Assembly (NCBI GenBank): GCA_050742155.1
Contig: JBOGFC010000186.1
Location: 1-55,620, forward strand
Direction: 5' to 3'
Origin: JBOGFC01 sp050742155
Lineage (GTDB): Bacteria; Actinomycetota; Acidimicrobiia; Spongiisociales; JALYHC01
DNA length: 55,620 nt
Shown here one piece after another: positions 24,513-33,927 of the stretch (position 1 is its first letter; each line of letters starts with the position of its first letter). Made by a program: the position numbers and the translations under genes. The notes under the pieces are model-generated. The model worked only from the letters and a program-made list of their open reading frames with translations, did not search any database and was not told the origin of the DNA.

Positions 24513-24991
24513 CCGCCCGGCCGGCCACCGAGGCCGACCTCGACGAGCTGGTGCGCCTCTACCGGCGGCTGGAAGAGGAGATGGTGGCCCTGAAGGAGGT
24601 CTGGGCGGTGGCCGACGGCCTGCCCGAGCCTCTTGAGGCGGCCTTCAAGGATGCCTTGTCCGATCCCGAGGCGCTCGTCTACCTGGGAGAGGTGGAGTCG
24701 GTGCCGGTCGGCTTCGTCCTCGTCCGCTCGGAGGCCCTCCTGCCCCAGGCCGGCGGGGAGCGGGTCGGGGCGGTGCGTCTCATCTTCACCGAGCCGGAGG
24801 CCCGCGGGGTGGGGGCTGGGGAGATGATGCTGGAGACGGTTCTCGGGGAGCTACGGAGGAAGGGGATGCGGCGCTTCGACGCCTATGTCCCCCCCGGGCA
24901 TCGGGATGCCAAGAACTTCTTCGAGGCGGCCGGCTTCTCGGCCCGATCGATCACCATGCACCACGAGGACGCGGGCGCAGAGAAGCGGTGA
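24503..24991 (+). CDS. GNAT family N-acetyltransferase
   Basis: 162 aa, from ATG 24503, overlapping the mannose synthase stop by 10 nt. N-terminal RPATEADLDELVRLYRRLEEEM, a central VGFVLVRSE strand, and the acetyl-CoA loop EARGVGAGEMMLETVLGEL follow GNAT order; AKNFFEAAGF is the typical final motif. Substrate unknown. The gene is in a tight run (mannose synthase, GNAT, NUDIX) with overlapping starts, so co-expression is likely. Confidence 0.85.
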   Translation: MELTARPATEADLDELVRLYRRLEEEMVALKEVWAVADGLPEPLEAAFKDALSDPEALVYLGEVESVPVGFVLVRSEALLPQAGGERVGAVRLIFTEPEARGVGAGEMMLETVLGELRRKGMRRFDAYVPPGHRDAKNFFEAAGFSARSITMHHEDAGAEKR

Positions 24992-25392
24992 GGACTCCTC
25001 CCAGCCCGTTGGTGGGGGTGGGGGCACTGATCGTGGAGCGGAACCACCTGCTGATGGTCAAGAGGGGCCAGGGTGCCAACGCCGGGCTCTGGTCGGTTCC
25101 CGGTGGGAAGGTCGCCTACGGTGAGTCGCTACGGGACGCTCTGACGCGGGAGGTCAGGGAAGAGACCTCCCTGGAGGTGGAGGTGGGCGAACCGGTCTGG
25201 ACCGGGGAGACTATCGGTCCCGGGACCCCGCCCGAGTGGCACTTCGTCCTGATCGACTTCGAGGCTCGGGTGCTGGGCGGAGAGCTCGAGGCCGGTGATG
25301 ACGCCGAGGCGGCCGAGTGGGTGCCACTGGCCGAGGTCAGCGCCCGCCGGATCACCCCGAGCTTGACAGAGGTGCTGGAGAGGCTGCGGTGA
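24988..25392 (+). CDS. NUDIX hydrolase
   Basis: 134 aa from GTG 24988 in a GTGA overlap. The NUDIX box runs from Gly40: GGKVAYGESLRDALTREVREE, with the E, RE and EE metal ligands in place, but the usual EExGU end reads EETSL, i.e. Gly to Ser. It may be an MutT- or NADH-pyrophosphatase-like housecleaning enzyme; the substrate is open. Stop is 15 nt before the end of the convergent DUF1015 gene. Confidence 0.85.
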   Translation: MRTPPSPLVGVGALIVERNHLLMVKRGQGANAGLWSVPGGKVAYGESLRDALTREVREETSLEVEVGEPVWTGETIGPGTPPEWHFVLIDFEARVLGGELEAGDDAEAAEWVPLAEVSARRITPSLTEVLERLR

Positions 25393-25407
25393 CCTCAGAG
25401 TGAATCC

Positions 25408-26565
25408 CTAGCCCAGCAGCCGCATGACCAGCCCGGCCCGGGGCTTGGGGTAGAAGAAGGTCGACTTCTGGGGAAAGCGCAGGCCCTCTTCGATGGCTTG
25501 CGAGATCGCCCGTGCGGGGATGGGGGAGGTGAGGACGGCCAGGCCTCCCGGCGCGGAGCTTTCCACGGCGCTCCGGGGGTCGGGCACATAGGAGGCCTGA
25601 GACTCGTCGAGCCCCATCAGGGGGTAGAGCAGCTCCCGGGCGACCGCCGATCCGGCTTGACGCCAGGGACGGGGCAGCTCCTCGAGGGCGTCCGGAGTTG
25701 GCCGGAGGAGAAGCGCGCCATCTCGGCTCACCAGGACCACGTGGCCTGGTTCCTCCGGCGGTTCGGGCCGGTGTCTCGAGACCACAAAGGCCTTCTCGAG
25801 GATCGCCCGGTCGACCTGGCCCCGCTCGAACACCCGGTGGATCGCTCCCACCGAGAGGCCGCCGCGGCGGGCCGGGCTGACGAAGGTCAAGATGGCAGAC
25901 CAAGGACCGGTCCCGTCCTCCGCCTCTCGCTCGCGTCGGTAGCGGAGCGCCGTCGCATAACGGTGGTGACCGTCGGCGATGGCCAGGGGGCGACTGGACA
26001 CCGCCTCGGCCAGCGTGGTCGACACGGCCCGCCCCAGGTCGTACAGGCGGTGGTGCACCCCTTCCGCCCGGAAGGCGATCCGAGGCGGGCCCTCCGGCTC
26101 GAGTAGAGGCTCCAACCCCTCGACGGGCGTGAGCGCCACGATCGGGTCGAGATTGGCTCTGGTGGCACGCAGCACCGACAGTCGGTCGGCTCGAGCGTGC
26201 TCCATGGTCTCCTCATGCGCCAGCACCCGCCGGCCGGGCTCCTCGAGCTGCAAGGCTCCGATGACTCCTTGGGCCTGGCGGGCTCGACTGGCGCCATCCC
26301 GGTACCCCATGCGGTACAGGTAGAAGCGGGGCTCGGGGTCCTCTGCCACGACCCCCTCGGCCAGCCAACCGCGCAAGAGGTCGCCGGCCTCCTGGTAGCT
26401 TGCCTCGCGGCCGGGGAGCAGCAGCCGCACGACGTTGTATGGAGATGACGCCAGATACCGCCGGCGGGCCTCGTCGTCGATCACGTCGTATGGGGGGCAG
26501 GTGGCTTCCCCACTCGAGCCGGCCAGGCTGGGGTGGAAGAAGAGGCCTCGGAACGGGGAGAACAT
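25408..26565 (-). CDS. DUF1015 family protein
   Basis: 385 aa from ATG 26565 (MFSPFRGLFFHP). The family opening is followed by CPPYDVI near residue 24, SPYNVVRLLLPG, the central LAIADGHHRYATALRYR motif and the C-terminal FFYPKPRAGLVMRLL. DUF1015 proteins are conserved near phosphoserine and serine genes in some bacteria and look like nucleotide-binding or kinase-like enzymes, but the function is unproven. The ATG on this strand and the ATG of the HAD gene on the other share two bases (CATG), so one of the two starts may be further in. Confidence 0.85.
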   Translation of the reverse strand: MFSPFRGLFFHPSLAGSSGEATCPPYDVIDDEARRRYLASSPYNVVRLLLPGREASYQEAGDLLRGWLAEGVVAEDPEPRFYLYRMGYRDGASRARQAQGVIGALQLEEPGRRVLAHEETMEHARADRLSVLRATRANLDPIVALTPVEGLEPLLEPEGPPRIAFRAEGVHHRLYDLGRAVSTTLAEAVSSRPLAIADGHHRYATALRYRREREAEDGTGPWSAILTFVSPARRGGLSVGAIHRVFERGQVDRAILEKAFVVSRHRPEPPEEPGHVVLVSRDGALLLRPTPDALEELPRPWRQAGSAVARELLYPLMGLDESQASYVPDPRSAVESSAPGGLAVLTSPIPARAISQAIEEGLRFPQKSTFFYPKPRAGLVMRLLG

Positions 26566-27418
26566 GGGCCAGGTTGTAGTACGAGGTCCAGGCCGGGGCA
26601 ACGTGGTGTGCGACCTGGACGGGGTGGTCTACCTCGACCTGGAGGAGGTACCGGGGGCCGGAGACGCCCTGCGAGAGCTGGAGCGTCAGGACCACCGGCT
26701 CCTCTTCGTCACCAACAACTCGACCAGCTCGCCCGGGACGGTGGCCGAGCGTATCGCCCAGCTCACCGACTACCCGGCGGCGGTCTCACAGGTGCTCACC
26801 TCGGCGCTGGCCGTCGCCCGGATGCTCGCCGCCGATCGCCCCCGATGCCTGGTCGTGGGGGGCGAGGGGATCGAGGAGGCCCTGGACGGGGAAGGCATCC
26901 CCCGCACCGAGAACTGGCGCCGGGCGGAGGCGGTGGTGGTGGGCCTGGACCGGCGGCTCACCTACGAACGGCTCCGGGACGCCACCCTGGCGCTGCGGGC
27001 GGGGGCTCGATTCCTGGCCACCAACGTCGACCCGACCTTGCCCACACCCGAGGGGCAGTGGCCCGGCGCCGGATCGATCGTGGCGGCGCTCGAGGCGGCC
27101 AGCGATCGCCGGCCGGAGATCGCCGGCAAGCCCCATCAGCCGATGCGGGAGCTGGTCCGCAGCCGGCTCGGGCCCGGCCCGACCTGGGTGGTGGGAGACC
27201 GACCGTCGACCGACCTGGCGATGGCCCGGGCGGAGGGATGGCGAGCGGTGCTGGTGTTGAGTGGGGTGGCGGTCGACCCGGGGGCCGGGGGCCATGAGCA
27301 CGCTCCCGACCTGGTCGTGGAGAGCCTGGCAGACCTGCCGGGGGCCCTGGCGGCTGCTAGCGGGCCCCCAGGACCTGCCGGCGGTGGGACCGGAGGCGCC
27401 GGCGGAGAGCAGGGCTGA
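26564..27418 (+). CDS. HAD-IIA family hydrolase (NagD/phosphoglycolate phosphatase-like)
   Basis: Phosphatase of up to 284 aa. Motif I VVCDLDGVVY carries the nucleophilic and general-acid Asp; VTNNST is motif II, GKPHQPM holds the motif III Lys and VVGDRPSTDLAMARAEGW is motif IV. ATG 26564 puts 12 residues before motif I; GTG 26602, right at it, is an alternative that would also give room for divergent promoters. It corresponds in position to Rv1692 of M. tuberculosis, the first gene of the tlyA-recN block. The Gly/Pro-rich C-terminus overlaps the convergent rhomboid gene by 62 nt. Confidence 0.85.
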   Translation: MGQVVVRGPGRGNVVCDLDGVVYLDLEEVPGAGDALRELERQDHRLLFVTNNSTSSPGTVAERIAQLTDYPAAVSQVLTSALAVARMLAADRPRCLVVGGEGIEEALDGEGIPRTENWRRAEAVVVGLDRRLTYERLRDATLALRAGARFLATNVDPTLPTPEGQWPGAGSIVAALEAASDRRPEIAGKPHQPMRELVRSRLGPGPTWVVGDRPSTDLAMARAEGWRAVLVLSGVAVDPGAGGHEHAPDLVVESLADLPGALAAASGPPGPAGGGTGGAGGEQG

Positions 27419-28100
27419 GCACCAGGGTGGCCACCATCCCGAAGAGGAAGCCGGCCACGTGAGCCTGCCAGGCGATGCCGCTCTGGCCCCCGGCCAGCAG
27501 GAACTGGCCTGCGAACCAGATGAGGAGGAACACCCAGGCCCGCACGGCCACGAACCAGGGTAGGAAGAAGATCGGGATGACGGTCAGCACCGAGGCGCTC
27601 GGAAACAGCACCAGATACGAGCCCATGATCCCGGCGATCGCTCCCGAGGCTCCCACCAAGGGGATGGTGCTCTCCGGCTGGAGCAGCACGTAGCCGACGG
27701 TGGCGACCACCCCCGAGGCCAGATAGAGAATGGCGTAACCCAGCCGTCCGTAGGCGTCCTCGATGTTGTTGCCGAATATCCACAGGCTGAGCATGTTGCC
27801 GAACAGATGGAGAAGGCCCCCGTGCAGGAACATCGAGGTGAGCACGCTCCCCAGCACCAGCTTGTCGGGAAACACCGGCTGGCCTCCCTCTGAACAGCCG
27901 CCCCCCCCGACCTCGCCGGTATCGAGCGGCTCGCCGTTGGTGAGCTCGCAGGGGATGGCGGCGTACCGGTAGGCGAACTGCTCAACCTCGCCGCCTGTCT
28001 CTGGCTGGACGAAGAAGAAGATGTAGATCGCCAGCGCGATGATGCCCCAGGTGAGCCAGGGGCGCCGAAGGCTCGGGTTGACGTCTCGAATCGGGATCAA
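27357..28100 (-). CDS. Rhomboid family intramembrane serine protease
   Basis: 247 aa membrane protein with six to seven hydrophobic segments. The catalytic GASGAIAG has Ser152, and the second catalytic residue is His214 in WQAHVAGF. HLFGNMLSLWIFG (98-110) is the usual family segment after the first external loop. That loop (about 31-80) is long and rich in Gly and acidic residues. Cleaves single-span membrane proteins; targets unknown. Sits in reverse orientation between the HAD and tlyA genes. Confidence 0.9.
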   Translation of the reverse strand: MIPIRDVNPSLRRPWLTWGIIALAIYIFFFVQPETGGEVEQFAYRYAAIPCELTNGEPLDTGEVGGGGCSEGGQPVFPDKLVLGSVLTSMFLHGGLLHLFGNMLSLWIFGNNIEDAYGRLGYAILYLASGVVATVGYVLLQPESTIPLVGASGAIAGIMGSYLVLFPSASVLTVIPIFFLPWFVAVRAWVFLLIWFAGQFLLAGGQSGIAWQAHVAGFLFGMVATLVLSPALRRRLRSHRRQVLGAR

Positions 28101-28126
28101 AGACGGTTCCTATCAGAGGTACCGGT

Positions 28127-28132
28127 GATAAT
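28127..28132 (+). promoter_or_regulatory. Candidate -10 element before the small gene and tlyA
   Basis: GATAAT preceded by GGT ends 7 nt before ATG 28140, so the transcript would start at the ATG itself (leaderless). It lies in the 39-nt gap divergent from the rhomboid gene. Confidence 0.4.
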
Positions 28133-28139
28133 GGGACAC

Positions 28140-28310
28140 ATGGATATTACGAGGGACCTCCTCGAAGTGCTCGACCGCCTCCGGGAGGCAGATCCGGCCG
28201 AGGCACCGGACCCGGCCGACGAGCTGGCCACGCGGCTGGCCGGCTTGCTCGAGGAAGAGGATGTAGGAGGGGACGTTCGCGGCCCAGTGAGAACGGGAGA
28301 GCCGAACTGA
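28140..28310 (+). CDS. Small acidic hypothetical protein upstream of tlyA
   Basis: 56 aa from ATG 28140 (MDITRDLLEVLDRLREADPAE); two in-frame ATGs at 28125 and 28131 overlap the -10 candidate and are not preferred. Acidic and helical throughout; no motif recognised. It holds the position of the short Rv1693-type gene that precedes tlyA in mycobacteria. Its TGA overlaps the CTG proposed as the tlyA start, so the two are translationally linked. Confidence 0.6.
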   Translation: MDITRDLLEVLDRLREADPAEAPDPADELATRLAGLLEEEDVGGDVRGPVRTGEPN

Positions 28311-29086
28311 GTCGCCGGCGGCTCGACACGGAATTGGTGCGCCGCAGGCTGGTCGAGAGCCGCGCCGCCGCCCGGCGGGCCATCGACGAGCGGCGGGTCC
28401 GGGTGGGGGATGTCGCCCAGCCCAAGGCGGCCACCCTGGTCGATCAGGCCACGTCAATCGATCTGATCGAGCCGGAGGCTGCCTACGTCAGCCGGGGTGG
28501 GGTGAAGCTGGCCGGCGCGATGGAGCAGCTCGACATCCCCATCGCCGGGCGCAAGGCTCTCGATGCCGGTGCATCCACGGGGGGGTTCACCGACTACCTC
28601 TTACAACAGGGGGCCGCCGGGGTGACCGCCCTCGACGTGGGCTACGGGCAGCTTCATTGGCGTCTGCGGGGCGACCCGAGGGTGAGGGTGGTCGAGCGGA
28701 CCAACCTCCGGCTGGTGGACCCCCAAGACCTGGACGCTCCTTTCGACTTGGTGGTGGCGGACCTCTCTTTCATATCTCTCGCGATGGTGGCCAAGGTGCT
28801 GGCATCGGTCGGTCACGCGGGGACCGACTACCTCCTGTTGGTGAAGCCGCAGTTCGAGGTGGGGCCGGAGCGGGTGGGAAAAGGGGGTGTGGTTCGCGAT
28901 CCCGCGGCCCACGCGGCGGCGATCGATGGCGTGGTCGAAGCGCTGGCCGAGGCCGGGCTGGGCACGCGAGGGGTGGTGGCTTCACAGATCACGGGGGAGA
29001 AGGGAAACCGGGAGTTCTTCCTCTGGGCGCGCCCGGGGCCGAGCAGCCTCGACGAGGACCGGATCGCCGAGGCGGTCGGGGCGTGA
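28307..29086 (+). CDS. tlyA: 16S/23S rRNA (cytidine-2'-O)-methyltransferase TlyA
   Basis: 259 aa if started at CTG 28307. TlyA methylates ribose 2'-O positions on both ribosomal RNAs, which in mycobacteria determines capreomycin sensitivity. An N-terminal S4 domain (RRRLDTELVRRRLVESR, then RRVRVGD) is followed by a Rossmann-fold domain with LDAGASTGGFTD, the catalytic-site LLLVKPQFE and VGKGGVVRDP. TTG 28334 and GTG 28337 would remove the conserved RRRLDTEL. The CTG has a GGGAGAG element 6 nt upstream and overlaps the previous stop (CTGA). A 52-nt palindrome starts 14 nt after the stop. Confidence 0.9.
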   Translation: MSRRRLDTELVRRRLVESRAAARRAIDERRVRVGDVAQPKAATLVDQATSIDLIEPEAAYVSRGGVKLAGAMEQLDIPIAGRKALDAGASTGGFTDYLLQQGAAGVTALDVGYGQLHWRLRGDPRVRVVERTNLRLVDPQDLDAPFDLVVADLSFISLAMVAKVLASVGHAGTDYLLLVKPQFEVGPERVGKGGVVRDPAAHAAAIDGVVEALAEAGLGTRGVVASQITGEKGNREFFLWARPGPSSLDEDRIAEAVGA

Positions 29087-29100
29087 GCCCCGCCCCCTCC

Positions 29101-29152
29101 CGTTCTTGCGTGAGTTCTTGCCCACATACGGTACGAGACTCACGCAAGAAGC
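29101..29152. repeat. 52-nt palindromic repeat, copy 2 (after tlyA)
   Basis: Arms TTCTTGCGTGAGT and its complement pair over 13 bp; the 22-nt interior differs from copies 1 and 3 but keeps the TTGCCC and CGGT positions. About 42 of 52 positions match the copy at 48025 in the same orientation. It separates tlyA from nadK in an otherwise tight operon. Confidence 0.85.
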
Positions 29153-29189
29153 GCGGGGGGAGGTGCCGGGGGGCGATGAGGGTCCTTAC

Positions 29190-30017
29190 GTGAAGCTGGG
29201 GCTGGTGGTCCACGCCGAGCGGCGGCAGGCACACGAGGTGGCCCGCCAAGTGGTGGCGGAGGCACGCCGGCGGGGAATGGAGCTGGTCACCCGGGCTCAC
29301 CAGGCGGAGTGGCTGGACGTCGGGTCGGCCGACCTGAGCGCCCCCGGCGTCGACGTTCTGATGGCCATCGGCGGGGACGGCACCGTCCTGGAGGCGGTGG
29401 AGCTGGCCCTGCAAGCCGACGCGCCGGTGGTGGGGATCAACGTGGGAAGGCTCGGGTTCCTCGCCGAGGTCGAGCCCCCCGAGCTGGAGGGGGCGCTGGA
29501 CGCCCTGGCTGCCGGTGACTGGCAGGAGTCGCTGCGCACCACCGTGCAGGCCCGACTGCGGGGCGGCCGGCCGGTGGTGGGGGTCAACGACGTGGTGGTC
29601 GACAAGTCCTTCAGCCCGCGCACGGTGGCGCTGGGGATCGAGGTCGACGAGCGACACTTCATCACCTACCACGCCGACGGGGTGGTGGTGGCCACCCCAA
29701 CCGGCTCGACCGCCTACAACTACTCGGCCGGGGGCCCGCTGGTGGATCCGGAGCTACCCGCCCTGGTGCTCACCGCCGTGGCACCCCACTCCCTCTTCAC
29801 GCGTTCCATGGTGTTCCCGGCCGCCCGGGCGCTGCGGGTGACGGTCCAGGGCGATCGGATGGCCGGGTTGGCGGTGGATGGACGGCCGGTTGCCTCCCTG
29901 GGGCCGGGGGACTGGGTGGACGTGTCGGCCGGTCCCACTCCGGTCCGGTTTGTGCGGATCGGCCCCCGCGGATTTGCCGAGCGAGTTGGGGGCAAGCTCG
30001 GGGTGGGCGATGCTTGA
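29190..30017 (+). CDS. nadK: NAD kinase
   Basis: 275 aa from GTG 29190 (VKLGLVVHAERRQAHEVAR). Phosphorylates NAD to NADP in the cytoplasm. The nucleotide loop AIGGDGTVLEAVELA, the INVGRLGFLAEVEP segment and the NAD-binding VATPTGSTAYNYSAGGP are all present. The longer open frame to the left runs through the palindrome and is not part of the gene. Overlaps recN by 8 nt. Confidence 0.95.
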   Translation: MKLGLVVHAERRQAHEVARQVVAEARRRGMELVTRAHQAEWLDVGSADLSAPGVDVLMAIGGDGTVLEAVELALQADAPVVGINVGRLGFLAEVEPPELEGALDALAAGDWQESLRTTVQARLRGGRPVVGVNDVVVDKSFSPRTVALGIEVDERHFITYHADGVVVATPTGSTAYNYSAGGPLVDPELPALVLTAVAPHSLFTRSMVFPAARALRVTVQGDRMAGLAVDGRPVASLGPGDWVDVSAGPTPVRFVRIGPRGFAERVGGKLGVGDA

Positions 30018-31608
30018 AGAGCTCCGGGTGCGCAACCTCGGGCTCATCGAGGAGGCTTCTCTGGAGCCGGGTCCGGGCTTGGTGGTGGTGAGCGGCGAGA
30101 CGGGGGCCGGCAAGACGTTGCTGCTGGGAGCCCTCGGCCTGCTGAGCGGGTCACCGGCCCGCACCGACCGGATCGGACCGGCCGGGGAAGAGGCCAGCGT
30201 GGAGGGTCGGTTCCTGGTCGGGAACCGGGAGATCGTGGTGGGACGGCGGCTGGTGAGCGGGGGTCGCAACCGTGCCTATCTCGATGGGAGCATCGTCCCG
30301 GCTCGCCTGGTCGAAGAGCGCATGCGGGGCCTGGTGGAGATCGTCGGCCAGCAAGATCGGCTTGCCGCGGCGGGAGGGGCGGAAGTCCGGCGCATGGTCG
30401 ACTCGCGCCTGGGAGAGCCGGCGGTGCCCCAGGCTTACCGGGAGGCCTGGGAGAGATGGAGCGCCTTGCTCGAGGACCAGCGAAGTCTCGGGGGTGATCT
30501 CCCCTCCCTGGAGCGGGAGCTGGAGATGGTCACCTTCCAGGCGAGAGAGATCTCGGCGGCGGGCTTCGCCCCGGGGGACGAAGAGGCCCTGCGGGAGAGG
30601 GTCACCCGCTTGCGCAGCGCCGAGGAGCTGGCCATCACCCTCTCGGGAGCACTCGAGGCGCTGACCGGCAACGGTGCGGCCACCGACGCCCTGGGCAGCG
30701 CGGTCGCCGGCCTGCGCCGGGCCGCCCGGCTCGATCCTTCGCTGGGTGGGCTGGTCGGGTCGAGCGAGGACCTGGGCGCCTTGGCCGCCGAACTGGCCCT
30801 GGAGGTCCGCTCGCTCCTGGACGGCCTGGGCCGGCACCAGGGGGAGCTCGCCGACATGGAAGAGCGTCTCGCGCGGCTGGGGGCCCTCCGCCGAAAGTAC
30901 GGGAACAGCCTGGCGGAGGTGCTGGCCTTCGGGGAGAGGGCCGAGGCGAGGCGAGCCGAGCTGGCATCACTGCTGGAGCGCGCCGCGCGGCTGGAGGAGG
31001 AGCTGGCCGGAGCTCGACGCAGCTTGGAGCAAGCCGGTCAAGAGCTGCGAGAGGCACGCCGCCGGGCGGCGGTCCGGTTGCAGGACTCGACCGGCGCCCT
31101 GCTCCGGGAGCTCGGGTTCGCCCGTCCGGTGATCGAGGTGGCGGTCACGGCGGGTGAGCCGCGACCGGAGGGAGCCGACCAGATGAAGCTGCTCTTCGCC
31201 TCGGATGCCGCCCTCGATCCGGGTCCGGTGAGCCAGGTGGCTTCAGGGGGCGAGCTGAGCCGCCTGGTCCTCTCCCTGCGCCTGGCGGGGGGGGCCGGCG
31301 AGGCGCCGGTGGTGGCCTTCGACGAGGTCGACGCCGGCCTGGGGGGAGCGGCCGCCCTCGCCCTGGGGCGGAAGCTGGCCGCCCTGGCCGAGCGCCGCCA
31401 GGTGCTCTGCGTCACCCATCTGCCGCAGGTGGCCGCCTTCGCCGACGCTCACTTCGTCGTAGAACGGCTGGGGAACCGGGCCGTGGTTCGGAAGGTGCAG
31501 GGAGAGGAACGGCTCGAGGAGATCTCTCGGATGCTGGCGGGGCTTCCCCAGTCAGAGCGCGGCCGCGGCCACGCTGAGGAGCTGCTCGCCCTGAAGGGGT
31601 CGTCGTAG
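30010..31608 (+). CDS. recN: DNA repair protein RecN
   Basis: 532 aa SMC-like ATPase for double-strand-break repair. ATG 30010 gives MLEELRVRNLGLIEEASLEPG, then Walker A SGETGAGKT, the QQDRL segment, a long Arg/Glu-rich coiled coil with a central break, the signature VASGGELSRLVLSLRL, Walker B VVAFDEVDAGLGG and the final VLCVTHLPQVAAFAD. Slightly shorter than most RecN, through the coiled-coil part. The nadK-recN pair is conserved in actinobacteria. Confidence 0.95.
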   Translation: MLEELRVRNLGLIEEASLEPGPGLVVVSGETGAGKTLLLGALGLLSGSPARTDRIGPAGEEASVEGRFLVGNREIVVGRRLVSGGRNRAYLDGSIVPARLVEERMRGLVEIVGQQDRLAAAGGAEVRRMVDSRLGEPAVPQAYREAWERWSALLEDQRSLGGDLPSLERELEMVTFQAREISAAGFAPGDEEALRERVTRLRSAEELAITLSGALEALTGNGAATDALGSAVAGLRRAARLDPSLGGLVGSSEDLGALAAELALEVRSLLDGLGRHQGELADMEERLARLGALRRKYGNSLAEVLAFGERAEARRAELASLLERAARLEEELAGARRSLEQAGQELREARRRAAVRLQDSTGALLRELGFARPVIEVAVTAGEPRPEGADQMKLLFASDAALDPGPVSQVASGGELSRLVLSLRLAGGAGEAPVVAFDEVDAGLGGAAALALGRKLAALAERRQVLCVTHLPQVAAFADAHFVVERLGNRAVVRKVQGEERLEEISRMLAGLPQSERGRGHAEELLALKGSS

Positions 31609-31642
31609 CGACGACATGCGTGTGATGCGCGGGTCGGGGTGT

Positions 31643-31648
31643 TACGAT
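31643..31648 (+). promoter_or_regulatory. Candidate -10 element of pyrG
   Basis: TACGAT ends 8 nt before GTG 31657, spaced for a leaderless transcript. The recN-pyrG gap is only 48 nt; no clear -35 is visible. Confidence 0.35.
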
Positions 31649-31656
31649 GCCCACCC

Positions 31657-33306
<1,650 letters not shown>

Positions 33307-33321
33307 TGCCCCCCCCTTGGG

Positions 33322-33370
33322 GTTTTGGCGCGCGATTGTCGGCTAGGGCCCGATTTGTGCGCGCCAGAAC
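33322..33370. repeat. Palindrome between pyrG and the NUDIX gene
   Basis: Arms GTTTTGGCGCGC and GCGCGCCAGAAC pair over 12 positions with one G-T wobble, around a 25-nt loop. Size and place (15 nt after a stop codon) are like the 52-nt repeats, but the arm sequence is different. A short CCCC/GGGG hairpin lies just before it. Confidence 0.7.
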
Positions 33371-33387
33371 GCCGCGATGACGCCCCG

Positions 33388-33927
33388 ATGACCTTCCGGC
33401 TGTTCGGGGTGCGGCACGTCGAGCGAGGCCGGTTGCTCGCTTTCGAGCGCCGCTACTACCACGAGCCGGGGCATGAGACCCTGGTGCGCGAGACGGTCCG
33501 GCATCCCGGGTCGGTGGCGGTGATCCCTGCGGCCGATACCGAGGTGGTGCTGCTGCGCCAGACGCGTACGCCGATCGGGCGCCACCTCCTCGAGATCCCA
33601 GCCGGGCTGCGCGACCACGCCGATGAGGACCCCGCCGAGGCGGCCCGTCGGGAGTGCGAGGAAGAGACCGGATATCGCCCGGAATCCCTGACCCTGCTGC
33701 ACAGCTTCTACAACTCGCCGGGTTTCTGTGACGAGTTTTCGTGGTTGTATCTGGGGGAGGATCTGGCGGAAGTCGGCACCCGGCCCCAGGGGGCCGAGGA
33801 GCGGACCGCGGAGGTGGTACGGATGAGTTGGCAGGATGCCTGGCGGGCGGCGCGCGAGGGGGATATCGAGGATGCCAAGACCCTGCTGGGCTTATACGCG
33901 CTGGCGATGAGAAGGGGCTGGTTGTGA
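33388..33927 (+). CDS. NUDIX hydrolase, ADP-ribose pyrophosphatase-like
   Basis: 179 aa from ATG 33388 (MTFRLFGVRHVERGRLLAFERR). VVLLRQTRTPIGRHLLEIPAG precedes the NUDIX box with EDPAEAARRECEEETGY, the ADP-ribose pyrophosphatase arrangement; SFYNSPGFCDEFSWLYLGEDL after it is also typical. Probably hydrolyses ADP-ribose or a related dinucleotide sugar. It holds the position of Rv1700 between pyrG and xerD. GTGA overlap with ald. Confidence 0.9.
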   Translation: MTFRLFGVRHVERGRLLAFERRYYHEPGHETLVRETVRHPGSVAVIPAADTEVVLLRQTRTPIGRHLLEIPAGLRDHADEDPAEAARRECEEETGYRPESLTLLHSFYNSPGFCDEFSWLYLGEDLAEVGTRPQGAEERTAEVVRMSWQDAWRAAREGDIEDAKTLLGLYALAMRRGWL

